11,558 nucleotides of DNA. It comes from an uncultured Veillonella sp. (lineage in GTDB: Bacteria > Bacillota > Negativicutes > Veillonellales > Veillonellaceae). The DNA is taken from positions 1-11,558 of the forward strand of contig URPT01000041.1 in assembly GCA_900549845.1 (NCBI GenBank). Reading direction: 5' to 3'. The notes beneath the pieces are model-generated. The model saw only the letters and a program-made list of their open reading frames with translations, searched no databases and was not told the DNA's origin. Both the position numbers and the translations under genes were made by a program. Shown here piece by piece: positions 1 through 6,718 of the stretch. Each line of letters begins with the position of its first letter. The stretch's first letter is position 1.

Positions 1-27
1 CGTGGCGCCCAAGGCGGCTTCGAATAG
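1..27 (+). CDS. Possible C-terminal tail of an upstream gene
   Basis: Frame 1 reads eight codons (RGAQGGFE) and then a TAG stop at 25-27. The codons (CGT, GGC, CAA, GAA) resemble those of the genes further on, and a small hairpin overlaps the stop. Eight residues are too few to name a product or to prove coding. Frame 2 stays open from base 2 to 208, but its composition is not protein-like and I do not accept it as a gene. Confidence 0.25.
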   Translation, partial: RGAQGGFE

Positions 28-44
28 GTATCCCTATTTATTTT
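23..44 (+). terminator. Weak hairpin with T-rich tail, possible terminator
   Basis: The arms AATAGG (23-28) and CCTATT (33-38) pair perfectly around the loop TATC and are followed by TATTTT. The stem has only two G-C pairs, so termination would be weak. The overlap with the possible stop codon at 25-27 is the only contextual support. Confidence 0.2.
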
Positions 45-183
45 CTTGTGATACGGTAGAGCTCAAATATTTTTGTCTTACATACAGATGCGCCAGCATA
101 TTATTTGGGGAAGATGGGACGACCATGTATACAATATTTTCAGTGATTATAGGTGGTAGGGTAGCGTTTTTTGATTTTTATAA

Positions 184-192
184 TGGTATAAT
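184..192 (+). promoter_or_regulatory. Extended -10 promoter for the dehydrogenase
   Basis: TGG TATAAT is a consensus -10 hexamer (187-192) with the TG extension (184-185). No good -35 lies 16-18 bp upstream, which fits an extended -10 promoter. Transcription would start near base 199 and leave a leader of about 36 nt with the ribosome binding site AGGAGG at 224-229. Confidence 0.6.
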
Positions 193-234
193 GAACTTGT
201 TAGAATAAAACGGATTGAGGATAAGGAGGCTTTT

Positions 235-993
235 ATGGCTCGTAATATTTTTGTCACTGGTGCAACGTCTGGTATTGGTCTTTGTATTGCTGAGGCTTAT
301 GCCAAACATGGCGATAATGTGTTGATTTCTGGTCGTCGTGCTGAGTTATTGGGCGAGGTACAGGCTCGTTTGTCTAAGGAATATGGCGTGCGTATTGAGA
401 CTTTAGTTCTTGATGTGCGTAGTCGCGAGGATGTTGAAAGCAAGGTTCCTGCAGCTATCGAGGCTTTTGGTGGCGTCGATGTGCTCGTTAATAATGCGGG
501 TCTTGCACAAGGTCTTGATTCTTTCCAAGATAGTGCTGTTGATGATGCGGTAACTATGATTGATACCAATGTAAAAGGCCTTTTATATGTAACAAAAGCA
601 GTACTGCCTTTTATGATTGATAAAAATGAAGGTCATATTGTAAATATGGGCTCTACTGCAGGTATTTATGCATATCCTAATGGTGCAGTGTACTGCGCTA
701 CAAAGGCAGCAGTAAAGACATTAAGTGATGGCATTCGTATGGATACTATAGCTACAGATATTAAGGTTACCACCATTCAACCAGGCATCGTAGAAACTCC
801 ATTTAGCGAAGTACGATTCCACGGTGATGCGGAACGAGCTAAAGCTGTCTACGCTGGCATTGAGGCTGTTCAACCAGAGGATGTAGCCGATGTTGTATTG
901 TATGTAACTAACCAACCTAAACGCTTGCAAATCTCCGATGTAACTATCATGGCGAACCAACAAGCAGCAGGATTTATGGTTCATAAGAAATAA
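235..993 (+). CDS. Short-chain dehydrogenase/reductase (SDR), YdfG-like
   Basis: This is a cytosolic classical SDR of 252 residues, the usual length. Visible motifs are the Rossmann glycine motif TGATSGIG (8-15), D60 at the adenine-contact position, NNAG (86-89), and the catalytic set N112, S140, Y153 and K157 in the order expected for the family. Tandem arginines R34-R35 after the second strand favour NADP(H) over NAD(H). The segment PGIVETPFSEVRFHGD (183-198) resembles the YdfG-type 3-hydroxy acid/serine dehydrogenases, so NADP-dependent oxidation of a 3-hydroxy acid or reduction of a small carbonyl such as malonic semialdehyde is the likeliest role; the substrate is inferred. AGGAGG six bases before the ATG fixes the start. 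It appears monocistronic, with its own promoter and a different promoter before the next gene. No clear terminator follows. Confidence 0.9.
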   Translation: MARNIFVTGATSGIGLCIAEAYAKHGDNVLISGRRAELLGEVQARLSKEYGVRIETLVLDVRSREDVESKVPAAIEAFGGVDVLVNNAGLAQGLDSFQDSAVDDAVTMIDTNVKGLLYVTKAVLPFMIDKNEGHIVNMGSTAGIYAYPNGAVYCATKAAVKTLSDGIRMDTIATDIKVTTIQPGIVETPFSEVRFHGDAERAKAVYAGIEAVQPEDVADVVLYVTNQPKRLQISDVTIMANQQAAGFMVHKK

Positions 994-1019
994 TAGGGTA
1001 TTATACTAAGCTTGATAAC

Positions 1020-1080
1020 ATGATATAGGTAGTATTTATTACTTGATATGTAGTATTTATTACTTGAAATTCTATATCAT
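1020..1080. repeat. Two-unit 21-bp tandem repeat inside an inverted repeat
   Basis: GTAGTATTTATTACTTGA occurs at 1029-1046 and again, identical, at 1050-1067 (period 21). The pair is bracketed by 9-bp inverted arms, ATGATATAG (1020-1028) and CTATATCAT (1072-1080). The second unit supplies the TTGA of the -35 box of the following promoter, so the repeat could be regulatory. It could also be a simple local duplication in AT-rich DNA. Confidence 0.6.
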
Positions 1081-1092
1081 TTAGGATATACT
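1064..1092 (+). promoter_or_regulatory. Sigma-70-type promoter for the DUF4367 pair
   Basis: TTGAAA (1064-1069), a 17-bp spacer and TATACT (1087-1092) form a near-consensus housekeeping promoter. Transcription would start near 1099, about 50 nt before the chosen start at 1151. This argues against the earlier in-frame TTG at 1106, which would leave almost no leader. Confidence 0.65.
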
Positions 1093-1150
1093 TGTTAAGC
1101 GTGTTTTGATAAATATAATTTTACAAAATGCATTATCGGAGATTGTTGTT

Positions 1151-1750
1151 ATGACAACTAAGATAAAAACATTACTAGTGGCTTTTTTAGCCTGTGCAGC
1201 TATTGGTTCCTATATCATTACTAGTGGTCACGAGCCATCTGTTGGGGATAGCTCTGTGCCTATGACTAGTGGAATTTCAGTTGAACCTACAGAACCAAAT
1301 GTTATTATGCTCAGCCCCGTACATGTGTTTACCACAGTTAAAGAAGCGGCGGAGTATATGAATATAACACCACAGATGCCAAAGTTATTGCCTGTAGGCT
1401 TTAATATTCAATCTGTCATAACCTTAGAGAAAGATATATTACAAGTGGTTTATGTCTATGAACCTGGTGCGGAGCCATATTATAACCAAGCTGGCGGTGC
1501 ATATATTATATATCGCTCATCTCAGTTACCTAGCGATATCAGCGGTGACCATAAGATTCATAAGGTGATAAAAACTGAAGGTGTAGATGGTACAAAGGTT
1601 ACTTTCAAAGGCAGCGACAAAATGGTTTACCTTGCATCGTGGATGAAAGATGGACAAAATCACTCGTTAGATTTTTATCGTCCCGTTACACGAGATGTGG
1701 CGAAGGCTATTATCCGTAATATTGTTGAAGAAACATTACATACAAAATAA
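1151..1750 (+). CDS. Exported protein with DUF4367-like domain (copy 1)
   Basis: The 199-residue product has a basic N-terminus (MTTKIK), a hydrophobic stretch (about 8-24) and then a polar linker, so it is secreted or anchored in the membrane. C15 lies in a marginal lipobox context. Residues about 58-192 have the pattern I associate with DUF4367: PxxPKLLPVGFNIQSV (75-89), ILQVVYVY, IIYR, DISGDHK (129-135), GTKVTFKG (147-154), MVYLASW and a C-terminal AKAII helix. In Bacillus and Clostridium this domain is often the extracytoplasmic half of anti-sigma-like proteins, but no anti-sigma domain is present here. The ATG at 1151 has GGAGAT at 1138-1143; an upstream in-frame TTG at 1106 would hide the signal peptide. 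The next gene is a paralogue. No biochemical function is known to me. Confidence 0.75.
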   Translation: MTTKIKTLLVAFLACAAIGSYIITSGHEPSVGDSSVPMTSGISVEPTEPNVIMLSPVHVFTTVKEAAEYMNITPQMPKLLPVGFNIQSVITLEKDILQVVYVYEPGAEPYYNQAGGAYIIYRSSQLPSDISGDHKIHKVIKTEGVDGTKVTFKGSDKMVYLASWMKDGQNHSLDFYRPVTRDVAKAIIRNIVEETLHTK

Positions 1751-1794
1751 ATGTATTTTAGTAATTTCCGCTTGAGCGAAGGGAGATTATACGG

Positions 1795-2379
1795 ATGGTT
1801 AAAAAATTTCTATTAATGGCAGTTGCCTGTGCGTGCGTAGGTTCTTATACTGTAGCTGGTGCTCAAGGAACTTTTGATGTACCACCTGATCCAGCTAAAC
1901 CTATGGTAGCAGAACAAGCAGCGCCTATGGTTGGCATGCCAAATCCTATACATGAATTTAGCACTATTGATGAAGCCGCTAAATACATGAATATTATGCC
2001 TCATTTACCTAAAGTATTACCTGTAGGCTATAATATTGAGTCTGTAAGCACAATCAATAAAGATGTTTTGCAAGTTGTGTATGGTTACCAAGTTGGGGAA
2101 GATGCAACTCGTAATCAAGCAGCAGGCAAACGCATCATTTATCGCGTAGCTAATACGACAGGTGATATCAGTGGTGATCATAAGGACTATCGCGTTACAG
2201 CTACAGAAAAAGTAAACGGTACAAAGGTTACTTTCAAAGGTGGCGAAAAAATGGTCTACCTCGCAGGTTGGACGAAAGATGGTCAAACCCATGCGATGTA
2301 CTTTGAGCGCCCTGTAACTCGCGATATGGCAAAAGCCATCATTACTAACACTGTAGCACCTACAACACATACAAAATAA
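1795..2379 (+). CDS. Exported protein with DUF4367-like domain (copy 2)
   Basis: The 194-residue product has a signal peptide (MVKKFLLMAVACACVGSYTV) and a plausible signal peptidase I site after A23 (AGA|QG). From residue 53 to the end it aligns without gaps to residues 58-199 of the preceding protein. I count 88 identities in 142 positions (about 62%), so the pair arose by tandem duplication. Conserved blocks are EAAxYMNI, LPVGxNIxSV, LQVVY, DISGDHK, GTKVTFKG and RPVTRDxAKAII. The N-terminal linkers differ strongly, which suggests the domain carries the function and the linker is a spacer. GGGAG at 1781-1785 precedes the ATG, and the 44-nt gap holds no terminator, so the two are probably co-transcribed. 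The function is unknown; a cell-envelope role is inferred from export. Confidence 0.75.
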   Translation: MVKKFLLMAVACACVGSYTVAGAQGTFDVPPDPAKPMVAEQAAPMVGMPNPIHEFSTIDEAAKYMNIMPHLPKVLPVGYNIESVSTINKDVLQVVYGYQVGEDATRNQAAGKRIIYRVANTTGDISGDHKDYRVTATEKVNGTKVTFKGGEKMVYLAGWTKDGQTHAMYFERPVTRDMAKAIITNTVAPTTHTK

Positions 2380-2453
2380 TATAACAGTCCAGCCTAGTGG
2401 GATAGGCATGCGAGCTGTGGTGAAGCACTCGCATGGACACTGTAAGGGTTATA
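2380..2453 (+). ncRNA. Folded RNA-like segment downstream of the DUF4367 genes
   Basis: Starting right after the stop codon there is a closing stem TATAAC (2380-2385) / GTTATA (2448-2453), or alternatively ACAG+TCC (2384-2390) against GGA+CTGT (2435-2443, two-base bulge). Inside it are a hairpin GCCTA/TAGGC (2392-2396, 2403-2407) and a second hairpin ATGCGAG/CTCGCAT (2408-2414, 2428-2434) with a 13-nt loop. The fold is three-way-junction-like and is followed at once by a strong terminator. It could be a 3'-UTR structure, a 3'-derived small RNA or a leader-type element. I do not recognise the family. Confidence 0.4.
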
Positions 2454-2460
2454 TAAGAAG

Positions 2461-2486
2461 CGGCTCCTCTCATGAGGGGCCGTTTT
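2461..2486 (+). terminator. Rho-independent terminator after the DUF4367 pair
   Basis: The 9-bp stem CGGCTCCTC/GAGGGGCCG (one T-G wobble) with a TCAT loop is followed by TTTT. It separates the DUF4367 genes from the transporter operon, whose promoter lies downstream. Confidence 0.85.
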
Positions 2487-2505
2487 AGTATATATGCTAA
2501 AATTT

Positions 2506-2524
2506 CATAATGAAAATCATTCTA
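2506..2524 (+). promoter_or_regulatory. Fur-box-like operator 1
   Basis: CATAATGAAAATCATTCTA matches 15 of 19 positions of the classical Fur consensus GATAATGATAATCATTATC by direct comparison. It lies about 40 bp upstream of the transporter -10 box. A metal-responsive Fur-family repressor is the expected binder; which metal is not determined by the site alone. Confidence 0.6.
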
Positions 2525-2546
2525 ATATATACATAGGGGTATATCT

Positions 2547-2565
2547 AAAAATAAGAATCATTGTT
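2547..2565 (+). promoter_or_regulatory. Fur-box-like operator 2 (weaker)
   Basis: AAAAATAAGAATCATTGTT shares the AATCATT core with operator 1 and matches 13 of 19 consensus positions. It overlaps the region just upstream of, and touching, the -10 box, where a bound repressor would block RNA polymerase. AT-rich context makes a chance match possible. Confidence 0.4.
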
Positions 2566-2575
2566 ATAATATAAT
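2562..2575 (+). promoter_or_regulatory. Extended -10 promoter of the ABC transporter operon
   Basis: TGT TATAAT (TG 2562-2563, hexamer 2565-2570) is followed by an overlapping second TATAAT (2570-2575). No convincing -35 is visible. Transcription would start near 2577 and leave a leader of about 34 nt to the preferred start at 2611. Confidence 0.55.
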
Positions 2576-2600
2576 ATGGTTATTATTTGATGAAGAAGGC

Positions 2601-2607
2601 AGGTGAT
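2601..2607 (+). promoter_or_regulatory. Ribosome binding site that decides the permease start
   Basis: AGGTGAT complements the extreme 3' end of 16S rRNA and sits three bases before the TTG at 2611, which is in register for a full AGGAGGTGAT-type pairing. The upstream in-frame TTG (2587) and ATG (2590) have no Shine-Dalgarno sequence and lie almost at the predicted transcript 5' end. Confidence 0.5.
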
Positions 2608-2610
2608 GTA

Positions 2611-3561
2611 TTGTATCGATTAATACTACAGCGTTTGGCAGGTATTGTAGGTATTTTATTGGTTGTTACCATCGGTACATTTGTATTGATAAAATTATCT
2701 CCTATTGATCCCGTGTCGATGAAGTTTAATCTTCTAGGAGCTACACCAGATCCAGTTGTAGTTGCACAGATACGAGAGCAGTTGGGGCTCAATGATCCTT
2801 GGTGGCAGCAATACTTACGTTGGTTAGGTCAAATTGTACAAGGGGACTTTGGTGAGTCCATTCTGTACGCTTTACCAGTAGCGACCATTCTTGGTGGCGC
2901 CTTGCCTAATACCTTAGGGCTCGTATCCTTATCTCTTGTTATGGGGATAGTGGTGACCATACCGCTCGGTATGCTATCTGCAAAGTATCAAGACTCATGG
3001 ATTGATCATGGGGTTCGTCTCGTTACATTCTTAGCGTTAGCAATCCCTAGCTTCTGGGTCGGTTTATTATTACTGTACTTATTCGGTGTTAAATTACAGT
3101 TAGTGTCGGTAACGAATACCAATGGCTTTTCTGCCTATGTATTGCCCGCGGTAACCCTTGCTTTATGGATATGTGGTCTCTACATTCGTCGATTGCGCAA
3201 TGCTATTTTAGAAGTGTCGCGACAGCCCTTTGTACAGGGGGCGCGAGCATTAGGCTTGCCAGAATGGATGGTCTACACCCGTTACATATTCCCTCATGTA
3301 GGACTTATGTTATTGCCTATGATGGGGGTAACGATGGGCGCTATGCTAGGTGGCTCTGCCGTTATTGAAACGGTATTCGCCATAAAAGGTATTGGTTACA
3401 TGATGGTGCAAGGTATTATGGCTCGCGATTATGTATTGATGCAAGGTTACATTATTTGGATTACTATGGTGTTCATCGTGATTAATATTATCATTGATGT
3501 ATTGAGTGTTTGGCTGAATCCGAAGCGAAGAGCCGCTATAAAAGGAGGCTCCTATGAATAG
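2611..3561 (+). CDS. ABC transporter permease 1 (NikB/DppB type)
   Basis: This integral membrane subunit forms half of the channel of a nickel/peptide/opine-class importer. From TTG 2611 it has 316 residues, typical for the family. The N-terminus MYRLILQRLAGIVGILLVV looks like the usual first transmembrane helix preceded by a short KRL-type start, which supports 2611 over ATG 2590 (seven residues longer) or TTG 2587 (eight longer). About six hydrophobic helices are visible. The cytoplasmic EAA coupling loop, which docks on the ATPases, is at about 205-229 (QGARALGLPEWMVYTRYIFP core). The conserved family block GGSAVIETVFAIKGIGYMM is at 247-265, followed by ARDYVLMQG. It is the first gene of the operon and its last codons overlap the next gene by 8 nt. 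The promoter has Fur-like sites, so repression by sufficient metal is inferred. Confidence 0.9.
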   Translation: MYRLILQRLAGIVGILLVVTIGTFVLIKLSPIDPVSMKFNLLGATPDPVVVAQIREQLGLNDPWWQQYLRWLGQIVQGDFGESILYALPVATILGGALPNTLGLVSLSLVMGIVVTIPLGMLSAKYQDSWIDHGVRLVTFLALAIPSFWVGLLLLYLFGVKLQLVSVTNTNGFSAYVLPAVTLALWICGLYIRRLRNAILEVSRQPFVQGARALGLPEWMVYTRYIFPHVGLMLLPMMGVTMGAMLGGSAVIETVFAIKGIGYMMVQGIMARDYVLMQGYIIWITMVFIVINIIIDVLSVWLNPKRRAAIKGGSYE

Positions 3562-4363
3562 ACGAAAGCCTTACACTTTATATGCTATGTTGGTATTAGC
3601 AGCTCTGTGGATTGCATTTTTCTTATGCGCTCCCTATATAGCACCATTTGATCCTGAAACGACGAGTGTTGCAGACCGCTTACAAGACATTAGTAGTACC
3701 CATCTATTAGGGACTGACCAACTCGGTCGTGATGTGTGGTCTCGTATTCTGTACGGTGGTAAAGCCTCTTTAGGGATTGCTTTCACCATCATTGGCATTA
3801 GTGGGGCCATCGGTATCGTTATTGGTGGATTAGCAGGATTCTCTACACCTCGCGTTGATCGTTGGTTATCTCGTTTAATCGATTTAGTGCTTGGCTTCCC
3901 GAACATGGTCATTGCCATTGCTTTCGTTGGTATCATGGGACCGAGCATTACGAATGTCATCATTTCCCTGTGCATTACGAAATGGGCGGAATATGCCCGT
4001 ATCACGAGAGGCCTCGTACAAATTGAACGCCACGCAGAGTATATTACCTTTGCTCGCATGTCGGGCGCTTCAAATTTACGAATTCTGTGGCGCTATATTC
4101 TGCCGAATGTTTTGCCACCGTTGGTGATCGTCATTATTCAACATTTAGGGGAGACCATCATCTTGGTAGCTAGTTTCTCGCTCATCGGCATCGGTGTACA
4201 ACCGCCAGATCCGGAGTGGGGCGCTATCTTGTTGAGTTCCCGAGATTTCCTACAAACGGCGCCGTGGCTGTTAATTTACCCAGGGCTTGCCATTTTCATT
4301 ACTGTTGTTTTATTTAACTATATTGGCGATGCGTTGCGCGATGCCCTCGATGTATCTCGTTAA
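3554..4363 (+). CDS. ABC transporter permease 2 (NikC/DppC type)
   Basis: This second channel subunit has 269 residues. An N-terminal helix (about 9-28) is followed by the OppC-type segment and the family motif LLGTDQLGRDVWSR (51-64). Four to five further helices follow. The EAA loop is at 162-185 (ITFARMSGASNLRILWRYIL core), and the C-terminal signature SFSLIGIGVQPPDPEWGAIL (207-226) is clear. It overlaps the preceding permease by 8 nt, and its AAAGGAGG (3541-3548) lies inside that gene, so translational coupling is likely. It should form a heterodimer with permease 1. A 70-nt gap with a small hairpin separates it from the binding-protein gene, the only real gap in the operon. Confidence 0.92.
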   Translation: MNRRKPYTLYAMLVLAALWIAFFLCAPYIAPFDPETTSVADRLQDISSTHLLGTDQLGRDVWSRILYGGKASLGIAFTIIGISGAIGIVIGGLAGFSTPRVDRWLSRLIDLVLGFPNMVIAIAFVGIMGPSITNVIISLCITKWAEYARITRGLVQIERHAEYITFARMSGASNLRILWRYILPNVLPPLVIVIIQHLGETIILVASFSLIGIGVQPPDPEWGAILLSSRDFLQTAPWLLIYPGLAIFITVVLFNYIGDALRDALDVSR

Positions 4364-4393
4364 CCGTGCTGTGTATAGAGTTTTATGGTGAAA

Positions 4394-4410
4394 GCCTCTT
4401 TTACAGAGGT
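4394..4410 (+). other. Small intercistronic hairpin before the binding-protein gene
   Basis: CCTCT (4395-4399) and AGAGG (4405-4409) form a 5-bp stem, extendable by a G-T pair, with the loop TTTAC. It has no T-run, so it is not a terminator. Hairpins at this place can adjust binding-protein mRNA stability relative to the permeases; that role is only inferred here. Confidence 0.3.
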
Positions 4411-4433
4411 GATGTTCAAAAAAAGGAGAAGTT

Positions 4434-5957
4434 ATGAAACGTTGGTTATTAGCGTGTCTAACTATGCTGTGCATGGTAGCTCTCTTGGTCGGCTGTGGCA
4501 ATAATACTGCTAAAGACAGCAAACAAGGGAAGCATATGAATGTTGGTTTGTATTGGTTTGGTGAAACATTAGACCCAACTCACGAGTGGGATGCGTGGAC
4601 ATTGACTCGTATCGGCGCTGGTGAAACATTGGCAACGGTAACACCAGATATGAAATTTACTCCACAATTAGCAGACTCTTGGGAAAATGTGGACCCTACA
4701 ACATGGAAATTCCACATCCGTGAAAACGTTAAATTCCACAATGGCACTCCAATGACGCCACAAAAGGTAAAAGAGTCCATCGAGTATACGATGAAACAAA
4801 GTGCTCGTTCCGCTAAAGCAGTTAAAATCGAGTCCATCACAGTAGATGGTCAAAACTTGATTATTAAAACTACAGAGCCTAATGGTTCCTTGTTATCTAG
4901 CTTGACTGAACCTGCTTTCGTTATCATGGATACTGCAGACCTTAAAGATGTAGCATCTAAACCAGTTCTTACAGGCCCTTACAAAATCACTAATTTCAAA
5001 AAAGGTGAAACAATTGAGCTCGTTGCCTTCGCAGATTACTGGGGCGGCAAACCAGGTCTTGATTCTGTAACTGTAAAAGACATCGAAGACAATAACAAAC
5101 GCGCTATGGCGTTGCAATCTAAAGACGTAGACGTAATTCAAAAAGTGGACTCTGCTAACCGCAGCTTGTTCAAAGACGGTTTCAATATTCAAGACGTTGC
5201 TGGCGTTCGTGTGTTTATGTTGAAAGCAAACAACACAGAAGCATCTCCATTACATGATAAAGCTGTGCGTTCCGCTATTGCTCATATCATTAACTATGAT
5301 TCCATGGCGAAAATCATTGGTAATGGTGCGACTCCAGGTGCGGCTCCATTCCCGCCATCTGCCAACTTAGGCTATGATGCGATTGCTAATAAACCGATGA
5401 CAGATGTAGCAAAAGCTGACCAAATCTTGACTCAAGCGGGCTATGCTAAAAATGCAAACGGCATCTATGCAAAAGATGGTAAAGAATTAGCTGTTACTCT
5501 TGCTATTTGGGGGAAAGACACAAGCTTATACGAAGAAATTCAACAAGAATTGAAACAAGCTGGCATTGCAGTAACTCTTAAGAAATTACAAAGCGCTGGT
5601 GAAGTAGACACACTTGGTACAGATGGTTTTGATTTAGTAGAACGCAATGTAGTTACTATGTCTACAAATGACCCGTACTGGTACCTCAGCTTGTTCTACA
5701 AAACTGGTGCGAAAGCAAACGTTGGTGCTTACTCCAACCCTCAAGTGGATGCATTAATCGATCAATTATCCGTAACATTTGATCAAAATGAACGCTCTAA
5801 TATTGCCAAACAAGCACAACAAATCTTAGTTGATGACGTAGCAGATATCTACTTGATGTATCCAAGTGCAACAGTTGTATCTACTACAAAAGTTAAAAAT
5901 GTACCAGTACATCCAATCGACTACTACTTATTAACAAAGGATTCTACTATTGAATAA
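4434..5957 (+). CDS. Solute-binding lipoprotein of the ABC importer (SBP family 5)
   Basis: This extracytoplasmic substrate receptor has 507 residues, the usual size for family 5. The signal peptide ends in the lipobox LVGC with lipidated C21, giving a membrane-anchored lipoprotein. Family features are LADSWENVDPTTWKFHIREN (79-98) running into VKFHNGTPMT, LTGPYKI (179-185), YWGGKPGLDSVTV (202-214) and the AVRSAIAHIINYD segment (277-289). These blocks are shared by nickel, metallophore and peptide receptors. The ligand cannot be read reliably from sequence; with short NikD/NikE-sized ATPases and Fur-like sites I favour a metal or metal-chelate over peptides. AAAGGAG precedes the ATG. The last codons overlap the first ATPase gene by 8 nt. 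The codons (AAA, GAA, CCA, GGT, CGT) look tuned for high expression compared with the flanking permease genes. Confidence 0.88.
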   Translation: MKRWLLACLTMLCMVALLVGCGNNTAKDSKQGKHMNVGLYWFGETLDPTHEWDAWTLTRIGAGETLATVTPDMKFTPQLADSWENVDPTTWKFHIRENVKFHNGTPMTPQKVKESIEYTMKQSARSAKAVKIESITVDGQNLIIKTTEPNGSLLSSLTEPAFVIMDTADLKDVASKPVLTGPYKITNFKKGETIELVAFADYWGGKPGLDSVTVKDIEDNNKRAMALQSKDVDVIQKVDSANRSLFKDGFNIQDVAGVRVFMLKANNTEASPLHDKAVRSAIAHIINYDSMAKIIGNGATPGAAPFPPSANLGYDAIANKPMTDVAKADQILTQAGYAKNANGIYAKDGKELAVTLAIWGKDTSLYEEIQQELKQAGIAVTLKKLQSAGEVDTLGTDGFDLVERNVVTMSTNDPYWYLSLFYKTGAKANVGAYSNPQVDALIDQLSVTFDQNERSNIAKQAQQILVDDVADIYLMYPSATVVSTTKVKNVPVHPIDYYLLTKDSTIE

Positions 5958-6717
5958 ATCTGATTGTATCGTATTTGATAAGGTTACAATTTCATATGGT
6001 GCGGAGCAAGCGGTGCGCGATGTATCCTTCTCCGTGCCCAATGGTGAGGTCTTTGCCATCGTTGGTGAAAGCGGATCTGGTAAATCTACGTTAGTTCGTG
6101 CCGCCTTTGGCATGTTGAAACAAGCTAACATTAGGGGCCAAATTTTGCTAAACGGAACAGATATTTCTACATTGAGTGATGGTGATTGGCGACAATTGCG
6201 GGGTACAAAGATTTCCATGATCTTTCAAAATCCCAGCGCCTATTTAAACCCAAATCGAACCGTAGAAAATCACTTCAAAGATTTATTTCATGCCCATGGT
6301 GAAAGCTATGATGTAAGTCGCGTTATAGATATGCTTAATCTCGTTCACTTAACCGATGGAGAACGTATCTTGCAGTCCTATCCGTTTCAGTTGAGCGGTG
6401 GTATGCAACAACGGTTAGCCATAGCCTTAAGCCTCATCTTGAAGCCTAGTATCGTATTTGCCGACGAACCGACTAGCGCCTTAGATATGCTCGTGCAAGC
6501 CTCTGTATTGGACCTTATGAAAGAGGTAACACAGGCTCTTGGGGCAACGGTGATTATTGTAACCCATAATATCAAGGCGGCTGCTCACATTGCCAATAGC
6601 ATTGGGGTTATGAATAAGGGGCAACTCGTTGAAGTGGGATCCTCCGAAGAAGTCATGGCCCATCCAAAGGATGAGTATACTCGTATCTTGTTAGATTCCG
6701 TAACGAAAGTGGTGTAG
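5950..6717 (+). CDS. ABC transporter ATPase 1 (NikD type)
   Basis: This cytoplasmic nucleotide-binding subunit has 255 residues. Motifs in order are Walker A GESGSGKST (39-47), Q-loop MIFQNP (90-95), signature LSGGMQQR (148-155), Walker B SIVFADEP with catalytic E173, D-loop SALD (176-179) and H-loop H206 (THNIK). The length is close to NikD. It lacks the C-terminal extension of OppD/DppD proteins (about 330 residues), which supports a metal-type rather than oligopeptide system. It starts with TTG at 5950, eight bases after AAAGGA and inside the end of the binding-protein gene. No ATG is available nearby, so the rare start looks real. The next ATPase begins one base after its stop. It should pair with ATPase 2. 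Confidence 0.9.
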   Translation: MNKSDCIVFDKVTISYGAEQAVRDVSFSVPNGEVFAIVGESGSGKSTLVRAAFGMLKQANIRGQILLNGTDISTLSDGDWRQLRGTKISMIFQNPSAYLNPNRTVENHFKDLFHAHGESYDVSRVIDMLNLVHLTDGERILQSYPFQLSGGMQQRLAIALSLILKPSIVFADEPTSALDMLVQASVLDLMKEVTQALGATVIIVTHNIKAAAHIANSIGVMNKGQLVEVGSSEEVMAHPKDEYTRILLDSVTKVV

Positions 6718-6718
6718 T

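Noticed and set aside
2..208. Open frame on the + strand from the window edge (68 codons)
   Set aside because: It has no ribosome binding site, its composition is unlike a protein family, and it ends in the promoter of the dehydrogenase gene. Frame 1 with an early stop is a better reading of the first bases.
1106..1150. Upstream TTG start for the first DUF4367-like protein
   Set aside because: It would lie a few bases from the predicted transcript start, has no ribosome binding site and would put 15 residues before a clear signal peptide.
2017..2409. 130-codon minus-strand frame opposite the second DUF4367 gene
   Set aside because: It is a shadow of a clear + strand gene, is cysteine- and histidine-rich without pattern, and has no start signals.
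2384..2453. Cobalamin riboswitch controlling the transporter
   Set aside because: Only GGTGAA and ACTGTAA-like pieces match. The GGGAA/CCCGC pairing and the B12 box are missing. A terminator and a separate Fur-type promoter lie between it and the transporter genes.
3634..4059. 141-codon minus-strand frame opposite permease 2
   Set aside because: It is antisense to a well-supported permease, and its composition is explained by reversed codons of hydrophobic residues.
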